Source: Pseudomonas helleri
Lineage (GTDB): Bacteria > Pseudomonadota > Gammaproteobacteria > Pseudomonadales > Pseudomonadaceae
DNA: 64,000 nucleotides
Reading direction: 5' to 3'
Assembly: GCF_001043025.1 (NCBI RefSeq)
Contig: NZ_JYLD01000011.1
Location: 124,001-188,000, forward strand
A program made the position numbers and the translations under genes. The notes beneath the pieces are model-generated. The model was not told the origin of the DNA. It was given only the letters and a program-made list of their open reading frames with translations, and made no database searches. Within the stretch, counting starts at the first letter, position 1. Each line of letters opens with the position of its first letter. Positions 32,003 to 39,546 of this stretch are shown here, one piece after another.

Positions 32003-32197
32003 ATGAATAATAAAAACAGCCCCAATAATGCGGGCCACATTAATTCACCAGGAGTTGACCCGACTCCGAACAACGCACGCCGAACCGGACTCAGGGACGT
32101 ATTTCGCCTGTTTTTGGGCAACGCGCGCGCCACGCAATACACCCAACGCCACACCCGAAACACCGGTGATGCCACCCATCGCCTGATCGCCTCATAA
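32003..32197 (+). CDS. Small hypothetical protein in the gbu locus (64 aa)
   Basis: The frame starts ATG AAT AAT AAA behind GGAG with six-base spacing and encodes a 64-residue basic, Asn/Thr/Arg-rich peptide (MNNKNSPNNAGHINSPGVD...) without membrane segments. It lies 25 bases before the symporter gene and is likely co-transcribed. P. aeruginosa also has a small ORF between gbuA and its symporter, but I cannot show homology. No family is recognised. Confidence 0.5.
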   Translation: MNNKNSPNNAGHINSPGVDPTPNNARRTGLRDVFRLFLGNARATQYTQRHTRNTGDATHRLIAS

Positions 32198-32222
32198 AAA
32201 AAATAATCGGAGACTCGCCATC

Positions 32223-33602
32223 ATGGCTTTAGACCTAATAGTCGTCCTTATCTACGCTGCGGCAATGCTGGTGCTGGGTTACTACGGCATGCGCAAGGCA
32301 AAAACCCACGAAGAATACCTGGTCGCCGGACGCAACCTGGGCCCGACACTGTACATGGGCACCATGGCCGCCACGGTGCTGGGCGGTGCTTCAACTGTCG
32401 GTACTGTCCGTTTGGGTTATGTACACGGGATTTCAGGCTTCTGGCTATGTGCTGCCCTGGGTTGCGGGATCATCGCGCTCAACTTGTTTCTGGCCAAGCC
32501 GTTGCTCAAACTCAAAATCTTTACCGTGACCCAAGTGCTGGAAAAACGTTACAACCCTATGGCTCGCCAGGCGAGCGCGGTGATTATGCTAGCGTATGCC
32601 CTGATGATCGGCGTGACCTCCATTTTGGCGATCGGCACCGTGCTTGAAGTGTTGTTCGGCCTGCCGTTCTGGGTGTCGGTGGTGCTCGGCGGTGGCGTGG
32701 TGGTGGTGTACTCGACCATTGGCGGGATGTGGTCACTGACCCTGACTGACATCGTGCAGTTCGTGATCAAGACCGTGGGCCTGATGTTCGTGCTGCTGCC
32801 AATCTGCCTGTACCGTGTTGGCGGCTGGGATGAATTGGTGAGCAAACTGCCAGCCTCGAACTTCAGCTTCACCAGCATCGGCTGGGAAACCATCGTCACC
32901 TACTTCATGATTTACTTCTTCGGCATTCTGATCGGCCAGGACATTTGGCAGCGCGTGTTTACCGCCAAAACTGACAAGGTGGCCAAGTACGCCGGTACGT
33001 TCGCAGGGTTCTACTGCATCCTTTACGGCCTGACCTGCGCCCTGATCGGCATGGCGGCCCATGTGCTGATCCCGGACCTGGGTAACGTCAACAACGCGTT
33101 CGCCGCCATCGTTAAGGTTTCGCTGCCGGACGGCATTCGCGGGCTGGTGATTGCTGCCGCCCTGGCCGCCATGATGTCCACCGCCAGTGCCGGCTTGCTC
33201 GCCGCGTCCACCGTATTGACCGAAGACCTGCTGCCCAAGCTGCGCGGCGGCAAACAATCGAGCCTGAAGATCAACCGCCTGTTCACCATGCTCACAGGCC
33301 TCGTGGTGCTGGCGATTGCCTTGGTGGTAAGCGACGTTATCAGCGCCCTCACGCTGGCCTACAACCTGCTGGTTGGCGGCATGCTGGTGCCATTGATCGG
33401 GGCGATTTACTGGAAGCGCGCCACGACGGCAGGCGCCATCAGCAGCATGAGCCTGGGCTTTATCACGGCGCTGATTTTTATGATCAAGGATGGTCTGGAC
33501 GCCAATACGCCGATCTACTACAGCCTGGCTGTAGGGCTTATCAGCTTTATCGTGGTCAGCTTGCTGGATCGGCGCCCGGCCACAGTGGCCAGCGCTGCCT
33601 GA
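32223..33602 (+). CDS. Sodium:solute symporter, probable guanidino compound or amino acid uptake
   Basis: A 459-residue SSS-family permease with about 13 transmembrane helices. It starts MALDLIVVLIYAAAMLVLGYYGMRKAKTHEEYLVAGRN and includes TMAATVLGGASTVG and AAALAAMMSTASAGLLAASTVLTEDL, which hold family sodium-site residues. Position after gbuA suggests uptake of 4-guanidinobutyrate or a related compound; this is inference. CGGAG precedes the ATG at suitable distance. A strong terminator follows. Confidence 0.88.
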   Translation: MALDLIVVLIYAAAMLVLGYYGMRKAKTHEEYLVAGRNLGPTLYMGTMAATVLGGASTVGTVRLGYVHGISGFWLCAALGCGIIALNLFLAKPLLKLKIFTVTQVLEKRYNPMARQASAVIMLAYALMIGVTSILAIGTVLEVLFGLPFWVSVVLGGGVVVVYSTIGGMWSLTLTDIVQFVIKTVGLMFVLLPICLYRVGGWDELVSKLPASNFSFTSIGWETIVTYFMIYFFGILIGQDIWQRVFTAKTDKVAKYAGTFAGFYCILYGLTCALIGMAAHVLIPDLGNVNNAFAAIVKVSLPDGIRGLVIAAALAAMMSTASAGLLAASTVLTEDLLPKLRGGKQSSLKINRLFTMLTGLVVLAIALVVSDVISALTLAYNLLVGGMLVPLIGAIYWKRATTAGAISSMSLGFITALIFMIKDGLDANTPIYYSLAVGLISFIVVSLLDRRPATVASAA

Positions 33603-33618
33603 TACCCACTTTCTTCAG

Positions 33619-33652
33619 CGGGCGCGACGTCGGAGGTCGTGCCCGTTTTTTT
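33619..33652 (+). terminator. Intrinsic terminator of the gbu locus
   Basis: CGGGCGCGAC and GTCGTGCCCG form a 10-bp stem (one G-U pair) with a seven-base loop, followed by seven T residues. It lies 17 bases past the symporter stop. Confidence 0.9.
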
Positions 33653-33681
33653 CGATATCAGGCGCTTACGCTGCCACCGTC

Positions 33682-33807
33682 TTAACGGCGACGTTGCGGA
33701 CGGCGACGCGGGTCTTCGACAGGGATCGGAATTGGTTGCAGCGGAGGCTCAATCAGGCCCAGTGCAACGCCGACGTCATGCAGCCAGTTTTTCAGTTTGT
33801 CTTTCAT
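33682..33807 (-). CDS. PA1414-like anaerobically controlled mini-gene (41 aa)
   Basis: The reverse strand reads AGGGGGAAAT then ATG at 33807 and a 41-codon frame: MKDKLKNWLHDVGVALGLIE, then a proline-rich stretch and an arginine-rich end (RRRPQRRR). It resembles the small P. aeruginosa PA1414 gene, which lies a few genes from gbuA and is strongly induced without oxygen; its transcript yields the sRNA SicX. An ANR/FNR-type box is correctly placed upstream. Whether a similar sRNA is made here cannot be seen. Homology is from memory, not a search. Confidence 0.7.
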   Translation of the reverse strand: MKDKLKNWLHDVGVALGLIEPPLQPIPIPVEDPRRRPQRRR

Positions 33808-33860
33808 ATTTCCCCCTTGGGGCCACACTTACGACCGGATTCCTTGGTCGCTTCGTACAG

Positions 33861-33901
33861 ATAATAGTCCTAAGTCCTACAAGATGCTTGCTTAAGGTCA
33901 A
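33861..33901 (-). promoter_or_regulatory. ANR (FNR-type) class II promoter of the mini-gene
   Basis: On the reverse strand TTGACCTTAAGCAA (33901-33888) matches TTGAT-N4-ATCAA at eight of ten positions. TATTAT (33866-33861) is a good -10. The predicted start near 33854 places the box centre at about -41, the class II activator position. The leader would be about 47 bases. Confidence 0.7.
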
Positions 33902-33932
33902 TGAACTTTAGGCTAATCCTCCTCTTTTCAAG

Positions 33933-34835
33933 TCAGGCCGATGCGCGTTGTGCCGCAATTTCTACGTCGCTTTTAACAGACGCCGTCTGCTGCAACGTTA
34001 TCCACGCATTCAAGTTGGCGCCCAGCATGCCCTTTCGCCACATCAACCACGTAGTGGCAGAGGCAAAAGGTTGTTTCAAGGGATGTACGCCGACACTTTC
34101 ACGGCCCGGCAAGCTGGCCAGCATCGAAGCTGGCATCAACGCCACACCCGACCCCGCCACCACGCACGCCAGCATGCCCTGATAGGACTCAATCTCCATC
34201 ACGCGGCCCATTGCCGCCCGGTCGCTGGCGTACCAGGCCTCAAGGCGGGTGCGATACGAACAGCCCTGACGGAAGGCGAACACCTCACGCCCCTGCACGT
34301 CCTGGGCGCGGGTGATAGGTGGATGATCCAGATCGCTGATCATCACCAGTTGCTCTTCACAGAACTCAACGCCATCGAGCCCGGCCAACTCAAGTGGGCC
34401 ATCCACCAGCGCCGCATCCAGACGCCCGGTGAGCAAACCTTCGAGCAATTCCCCGCTCGGCGCCGACTGTACGTGCAGGTTCACTGCCGGGTAGGCGCGA
34501 TGGTAGCGGGCCAGCAAAGCGGGCAAATGGATCGCCGCGGTGCTGTACATCGTGCCAAGGGTGAATTTGCCGGACGGCACGCCGCCCTGTACCGCGCCCA
34601 GCGCCTCATCGCGCAGGGCGAACAGGCGCGCGGTGTAATCGAGCAGCACTTTGCCTGCCGGGGACAATTGCAAGCGCTGGCGCTCACGCATGAACAACTC
34701 GACACCCATTTGCTCTTCAAGTTGTTTGAGCCGGGTCGACAGATTGGAAGGCACGCGGTGCAGACGTTCAGCTGCACGGGTGATCGAGCCTTCTTCGGCC
34801 ACGGCCTGAAAAATCCGTAATTGGATGAATTCCAC
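33933..34835 (-). CDS. LysR-type regulator divergent from the YbfB-like transporter
   Basis: A 300-residue LysR protein with helix-turn-helix MEFIQLRIFQAVAEEGSITRAAERLHRVPSNLSTRLKQLEEQ. The effector domain includes GKFTLGTMYSTAAIHLPALL and VVAGSGVALMP. GTG at 34835 with GGAG upstream is the family start. It is divergent from an MFS gene and probably controls it through a T-N11-A dyad in the gap. The ligand is unknown. Confidence 0.9.
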   Translation of the reverse strand: MEFIQLRIFQAVAEEGSITRAAERLHRVPSNLSTRLKQLEEQMGVELFMRERQRLQLSPAGKVLLDYTARLFALRDEALGAVQGGVPSGKFTLGTMYSTAAIHLPALLARYHRAYPAVNLHVQSAPSGELLEGLLTGRLDAALVDGPLELAGLDGVEFCEEQLVMISDLDHPPITRAQDVQGREVFAFRQGCSYRTRLEAWYASDRAAMGRVMEIESYQGMLACVVAGSGVALMPASMLASLPGRESVGVHPLKQPFASATTWLMWRKGMLGANLNAWITLQQTASVKSDVEIAAQRASA

Positions 34836-34871
34836 ACCATTCTCCAAAACTGAACAAGTCACTCACTATTA

Positions 34872-34886
34872 TTCAATTTTATAGAA
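34872..34886. promoter_or_regulatory. Candidate LysR box between LysR and MFS genes
   Basis: TTC-AATTTTATA-GAA is a dyad containing T-N11-A in AT-rich DNA, 37 bases from the regulator start and 53 from the transporter start. Confidence 0.45.
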
Positions 34887-34938
34887 AGTCAATCACCGCT
34901 AGCCTGACGGTCATTGTCACTGCCCGGGAATCAACAGC

Positions 34939-36120
34939 ATGTCAGCCCTGACTCGCTTACTCGCCAGCTTTATCGCCCTCATGATGGCCATGGGGATTGG
35001 CCGTTTTTCACTCACCCCGCAACTGCCGCACTTGATCAGCGAAGGCCAGATCGACTTGACCGGCGCCGGGCTGATTGCCGCCGCCAACTATTTGGGCTAT
35101 TTGATCGGCGCGCTGGACGCCATTCGTGCCAGACGCCCGGAGCAAGTCCGTGGCCGACTGCACACCGGTTTATGGCTGTGCGTGGTGCTGACGCTGATTT
35201 CGTACTGGGCACAAGGCTTCTGGCCGCATATGCTGCTGCGCTTTGGCGCGGGGGTGGCAAGCGCCTGGGTGATGGTGATGATCACGGCGCTCAGCCAACA
35301 GATCGCGGTCAGCGCTAACCGGCCGCGCTTGGGTGCCCTGGTGTTTGCAGGGCCCGGCATTGGCGTGGTGCTGACCGGATTGCTCGCGCTGTTTGCCAAC
35401 GTTCAAGGGCAAAACTCGTCCATGTTGTGGCTGATCTACGCGGTGGCCGCCTTGCTCATGCTGCTGGTGATCATGCCGATCCTGCCACCCGCCAACGGCC
35501 TTGCTCCGCACGTGCAGACGGCGACCACAAGCCCACGCCACCCCGGTATCACCCGTCTGGGGGCCATTTATGCGCTGTATGGCTTGGGGTACATCATTCC
35601 GGCGACGTTTTTGTCGCAAATGGCCAGCGCGCAATTTCGCGGTCAATGGCAAGCTGATTTGTTCTGGCCAGCTTTCGGCCTGTGCGCGGCCATTGGCGTG
35701 GTGCTGATCAGCTTTCACCGGCCCTCGCCGCGCACCACTCGCCTGTGGCTGATGGCCGCGCTGTGGGTGCAGGCGGCCGGTGTGCTGGCATGCTTGCTGC
35801 CCAGCAGTGCGGGCCTGGCGCTGGGGGTGATTTTATGCGGCACGCCGTTCCTGGCCTGCATGCCGCTGGTGATGCAAAGCTCACGCGACATCGCCCCCCA
35901 CGCCACTCAGCGCAACGCCGCCTTGCTCACCGCCTGTTTTGCCGTCGGCCAACTGGGCGGGCCTTTGCTGGCAGCCGTCAGCAGCCATTTCAGTGGCGGA
36001 TTGCACCCGGCGCTGATCATCGCGGCCAGCGGCCTGGTGCTGGCCGGGGTACTGGCCTTGCAACTGGTTAATTTTGTAGCAGTGCGCGCACCTTGCGACG
36101 CACCCACTGCTCCGCGCTGA
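34939..36120 (+). CDS. YbfB/YjiJ-family MFS transporter
   Basis: A 393-residue membrane protein with about 12 helices. The N-terminal segment (ASFIALMMAMGIGRFSLTPQLPHLI) carries the GIGRF motif characteristic of YbfB/YjiJ proteins, followed by GAGLIAAANYLGYLIGAL. The substrate is unknown. The divergent LysR gene is the likely regulator. Its last 53 bases overlap the 3' end of the convergent EamA gene, so the final about 17 codons are read on both strands. Confidence 0.88.
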   Translation: MSALTRLLASFIALMMAMGIGRFSLTPQLPHLISEGQIDLTGAGLIAAANYLGYLIGALDAIRARRPEQVRGRLHTGLWLCVVLTLISYWAQGFWPHMLLRFGAGVASAWVMVMITALSQQIAVSANRPRLGALVFAGPGIGVVLTGLLALFANVQGQNSSMLWLIYAVAALLMLLVIMPILPPANGLAPHVQTATTSPRHPGITRLGAIYALYGLGYIIPATFLSQMASAQFRGQWQADLFWPAFGLCAAIGVVLISFHRPSPRTTRLWLMAALWVQAAGVLACLLPSSAGLALGVILCGTPFLACMPLVMQSSRDIAPHATQRNAALLTACFAVGQLGGPLLAAVSSHFSGGLHPALIIAASGLVLAGVLALQLVNFVAVRAPCDAPTAPR

Positions 36121-36997
36121 CAAAAGTGATACCTAGCAGCACCAGCACCGCGCCCACGGCGAAGTTGAAGCTTAATGGCTCATCCAGTATGAACACGCCA
36201 AAGGTCACCCCGAACAGGGGCGTCATAAACGAAAACACGGCCAGATTGGAGGCCAGGTAACGCTTGAGCAGCCAAAACCACATCAGGTAGCTGAAAAAAG
36301 ACACCACCAGGCCCTGAAACAAGACGCTGCCAATGGCCAGCCCGGTGAAGCTGAAGTGGGTGATTTGCCCTGTGGCAAGGGCAATCACCAGCAGGCCGAT
36401 AAAGCCCACGATCAACTGGTAAAACAGGGTCAGCGTGACCGGCGCCTCAGAGAGCCTGGAGCCGCGCACCACCACAGTGGTGACGCCCCAGGCCATGCCT
36501 GCCAGCACACCGTAGGCATCGCCAAGCAAGACGTCGGGGTCCATGTCCGCGAACGACATGCCTCCGGCAAAGGAGAATGCAATGCCCAGAAACGCGAGGA
36601 AGATCCCCAGCCACTGCAGCGGCCGCAGACGCTCACTGGGCAACAGCCAGTTCACCCCCAGCGCAGTAAAGATCGGCGCGGTATAGAGGAACACCGACAT
36701 GTGCGCCGCGCTGGTCAGGTGCAGCCCCTGCGCAATAAAGAAAAACTCCAGGCCAAACAAACTGCCTGCGAGCAAGCCGCCGCGCCAGGTGTAGGGCACC
36801 TGGTCCCAGCCACCCTTCCAGCAAATCAGCAGCCCCACCAGCAGCGCCGAGATCCCCGAGCGGGCCATGGCCTGCATGACCGGGGAAATATCAGGTGCAG
36901 CCACTTTGATCAGCACCTGCTGGACACCCCAGATCAGGCACAACCCCAGCATGACTTGCAGTGCAAAAGCATCCGTTGCTCGCCGCGAACCACTCAT
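36068..36997 (-). CDS. EamA/DMT-family transporter
   Basis: A 309-residue, ten-helix exporter-type protein (LGLCLIWGVQQVLIKVAAPDISPVMQAMARSG; LLKRYLASNLAVFSFMTPLFGVTFG) with a basic C-terminus (EQWVRRKVRALLQN). The ATG at 36997 (MSGSRRATD) is chosen; an in-frame TTG at 37009 is weaker. It lies downstream of cvfB on the same strand, 39 bases away. Its 3' end overlaps the MFS gene by 53 bases. The substrate is unknown. Confidence 0.88.
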   Translation of the reverse strand: MSGSRRATDAFALQVMLGLCLIWGVQQVLIKVAAPDISPVMQAMARSGISALLVGLLICWKGGWDQVPYTWRGGLLAGSLFGLEFFFIAQGLHLTSAAHMSVFLYTAPIFTALGVNWLLPSERLRPLQWLGIFLAFLGIAFSFAGGMSFADMDPDVLLGDAYGVLAGMAWGVTTVVVRGSRLSEAPVTLTLFYQLIVGFIGLLVIALATGQITHFSFTGLAIGSVLFQGLVVSFFSYLMWFWLLKRYLASNLAVFSFMTPLFGVTFGVFILDEPLSFNFAVGAVLVLLGITFVSAEQWVRRKVRALLQN

Positions 36998-37036
36998 AGC
37001 CACACCCAAAAGATAAAAACAGCGCAGGCCGCTGGT

Positions 37037-37873
37037 TTAAACCAGTTCGATGCGGTCCGCGTGGATCACAATCTTGCCTTCCTTGTAGAGCGCACCAATG
37101 GCCTTCTTGAAGTTGCCCTTGCTGACGCCAAACAGGTTGCTGATCTGCTCGGGTGCACTTTTATCACTGACCGGCAGTACGCCATTGTTTTCACGCAACT
37201 TGCTGAGAATCTTCGAGTTCAGGCTGCTGGATGCCTCCTGACCGACTGGCTGCAAACTCAGGCTGATCTTGCCATCGGCACGAACTTCTTTGATATAGCC
37301 TTTCTCTTGCTTGCCCGCACGCAGGAACTTGAACACTTCGTTCTTGTGGATCAAGCCCCAGTGCTTGTTGTTGATCACGGCTTTAAAGCCCATGTCCGTG
37401 GCCTCAGCCACCAGCAGATCAACTTCCTGGCCCACCTGATAGTTGGCCGGGGTTTTGTCCAGGTAGCGGTCCAGGCGGGCCGTGGCGGTGATCCGGCGCG
37501 TGTGTTTGTCCAGGTAAACGTGCACAACCACATATTCACCAGCGGTCATCTGGCGTTTTTCTTCGGAATACGGCAACAGCAAATCTTTCGGCAGGCCCCA
37601 ATCAAGGAAAACACCGATGCTATTAATTTCGACGACTTTAAGACTGGCAAACTCACCGACTTGAACTTTTGGTTTTTCAGTGGTGGCAATTAACTTGTCA
37701 GCGCTGTCCAAATAAACAAATACGTTTAGCCAGTCTTCATCTTCACTGGGAATATCTTTAGGAATATAGCGATTGGGCAACAGGATTTCCCCGTCAGCTC
37801 CGCCATCCAGATACAAACCGAAGTTAGTGTGTTTAACCACTTGCAAACTGTTGTAGCGACCGATTAAAGCCAT
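37037..37873 (-). CDS. cvfB: CvfB-like S1-domain RNA-binding protein
   Basis: A 278-residue protein of the CvfB/YitL family with three S1-like domains and a C-terminal winged helix. It shows MALIGRYNSLQVVKHTNFGLYLDGG, LKVVEINSIGVFLDWGLPKDLLLP, the S1 motif MGFKAVINNKHWGLIHKNEVFKFLRAGK, and the DNA/RNA-binding end LFGVSKGNFKKAIGALYKEGKI. In staphylococci CvfB affects virulence and RNA; in Pseudomonas its role is not established. The ATG at 37873 fits the family. Confidence 0.88.
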   Translation of the reverse strand: MALIGRYNSLQVVKHTNFGLYLDGGADGEILLPNRYIPKDIPSEDEDWLNVFVYLDSADKLIATTEKPKVQVGEFASLKVVEINSIGVFLDWGLPKDLLLPYSEEKRQMTAGEYVVVHVYLDKHTRRITATARLDRYLDKTPANYQVGQEVDLLVAEATDMGFKAVINNKHWGLIHKNEVFKFLRAGKQEKGYIKEVRADGKISLSLQPVGQEASSSLNSKILSKLRENNGVLPVSDKSAPEQISNLFGVSKGNFKKAIGALYKEGKIVIHADRIELV

Positions 37874-38220
37874 GTCCAATACCCTCATTACGTGGGCAGC
37901 ATTCTACCCGAGTTTGGCCCGGCAAATTGGAGCCGCGCAGCAAGGCTTTCACATTTTTTACAAAAGGCCTGATTTATCAAGGATTTTTGCCTCGACCCCA
38001 GGACCACTCGTCAGCCCGGCGAGCCCTCAAGGCCCTGCCGAGCAGCGCAAAAACAACCCGATGATATGAATTAAAACAGCGGGTTAGCCGGCGCATAGAG
38101 TGTTGATTATGTGCAATGCCAAGGTGCTTATAATATTTCAGGAGGATATTTAACAAGCAATTGTCAAGTATTTCAGTTACTATCGCTGGCCAAGTTATTT
38201 TCTACAGGTGAATAGCCGCC
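37874..38220 (+). promoter_or_regulatory. Intergenic region with promoter of the 59-aa gene
   Basis: No gene is seen in these 347 bases. A perfect -10 TATAAT lies at 38129-38134 with a weak TTGATT 20 bases upstream. A strong Shine-Dalgarno-like AGGAGG at 38141-38146 is not followed by a usable start codon. Confidence 0.5.
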
Positions 38221-38400
38221 ATGCGTGTAAAAGCATCCGCCAGCAAAGTAAAGCCAGCTCCCGCCGTTGAAACCAGTGATTCAATCAATGCGCAAATTGC
38301 CGCATTCTTGAAGTCCGGTGGCGAGATCCAGCAAATTGACAAAGGCGTCAGCGGCCAAACTTTCGGCGCATCCAAACAGATTTCGCTGGGTAAAAAGTAA
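38221..38400 (+). CDS. Small conserved-looking hypothetical protein (59 aa)
   Basis: ATG at 38221 with AGGTGA about nine bases upstream opens a 59-codon frame: a basic N-terminus (MRVKASASKVKPAPAVE) followed by INAQIAAFLKSGGEIQQIDKGV and a lysine end. The core 'I-AFL--GG-I--I--GVSG' resembles small uncharacterised gammaproteobacterial proteins, possibly nucleic-acid binding given the charge. It is monocistronic with its own -10. The function is unknown. Confidence 0.65.
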   Translation: MRVKASASKVKPAPAVETSDSINAQIAAFLKSGGEIQQIDKGVSGQTFGASKQISLGKK

Positions 38401-38581
38401 TACCCCCGCTTTATAGTGGTCCTGATGCGCTTTGCCTTCCAAAGCGCTGGGACTCCTGAACCCCCTCCCCTCAAGAAATCGACGAACGGCCCCCATCTGC
38501 CAGCATACATCCGTATGCTTGAACCTCTCTAAACCAAGCCTTCGAGCCAATCACTGCATCCAGTTGTCAAGGGAGTGACCT

Positions 38582-39304
38582 ATGCTCACACGAGCGTTAC
38601 TGCTCACCGGCACATTGCTGTCCAGCGCGGCTGTCAACGCACAGGTGTTTTCACGCGAGCTGGGCGACTTCGACCTCAGAATGGGCACCCAGCCCAGCCG
38701 CAGCATGGCCCAAGGCCTGGTCAAGCCGACCAGCCCGGGTTCAACCTTCCATGGCGGCCTGGACCTCACGCACAACAGCGGCTGGTATGTCGGCCAATGG
38801 GCACCCACCATGGGCCTCAAGCCCGGCAGCAATCTGGAAGTCGATTCATACCTCGGTTACAAACACCCGTTTGACCAGACCCTGAGTTATGAACTGGGGA
38901 TGATTCATTACAGCTACCCCAAAGTCAGCCCCATGGACAGCCAGCAGTTTTATGCGGGGCTGACAGTGTTGGGTACGCGCTTTGGCGCAGCGTTCAGCAA
39001 TGACCCGGACCGACGCGACAGCACCGTGTTTGCCGATTTGGGCGCCAATCGCACGCTGGGAGTCGGGGTCAGCCTGAAATACACCACCCACCAACTGGGC
39101 ACGCCGGTATCCATCGCCGATGGCGGCAGCGTGCGTACGTTCAATGATTGGTCAATCACCTTCTCACGGCCCTGGATGGGCGTGAACCTGAACGTGATCT
39201 ACAGCGACTCCAGCCTCGATGGCGGCGATTGCTCAGCGTACTCGGGGCAAAACCCGCAATGCGATGGGTTACTGACGTTCAAGGCTGAACGTACGTTTTA
39301 TTGA
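38582..39304 (+). CDS. TorF-family putative porin
   Basis: A 240-residue outer-membrane protein with a signal peptide (MLTRALLLTGTLLSSAAVNA). A beta-barrel pattern of alternating strands follows (GGLDLTHNSGWYVGQWAPT, LSYELGMIHYSYP, YAGLTVLGTRFGAAFSNDP, NVIYSDSSLDGGDC) with the C-terminal aromatic TFY required for barrel assembly. These features match the TIGR02001/TorF group. The transported substrate is unknown. AAGGGAG precedes the ATG. It stands alone. Confidence 0.85.
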   Translation: MLTRALLLTGTLLSSAAVNAQVFSRELGDFDLRMGTQPSRSMAQGLVKPTSPGSTFHGGLDLTHNSGWYVGQWAPTMGLKPGSNLEVDSYLGYKHPFDQTLSYELGMIHYSYPKVSPMDSQQFYAGLTVLGTRFGAAFSNDPDRRDSTVFADLGANRTLGVGVSLKYTTHQLGTPVSIADGGSVRTFNDWSITFSRPWMGVNLNVIYSDSSLDGGDCSAYSGQNPQCDGLLTFKAERTFY

Positions 39305-39378
39305 GAGAGGGGATTACAAAGCCGTCCCGTCTTCGACGCCGCGCTGTCGCGCATCAAACAGGCCACTATACTCGCTGA

Positions 39379-39535
39379 CGAGGTACGAAGGCTGCGATCG
39401 GCCAGCGTGGTTTAACGGAGCCTCTTACGGCTTAGATCAAGATCAAAAGATCGCGAGCAAGCTCGCTCCTACAGGGTCTTATGAGCGAGCTTGCCTCGCG
39501 ATCTTTTACTCTTAAAAGACCGAGAGGCAAACCTT
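39379..39535. repeat. Degenerate REP cluster
   Basis: Three pieces lie together. ACGAGGTACGAAGGCTGCGATC (39379-39400) is a remnant of the GTAGTCGC family. A half-element ends GCGAGCAAGCTCGCTCCTAC (39441-39474). A second inverted half begins GAGCGAGCTTGCCTCGCGAT (39483-39532) and ends in a decayed GACCGAGAGGCAAACC. The arms are in the opposite order to normal pairs. No gene is present between 39305 and 39546. Confidence 0.75.
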
Positions 39536-39546
39536 ATCCGTAAACC

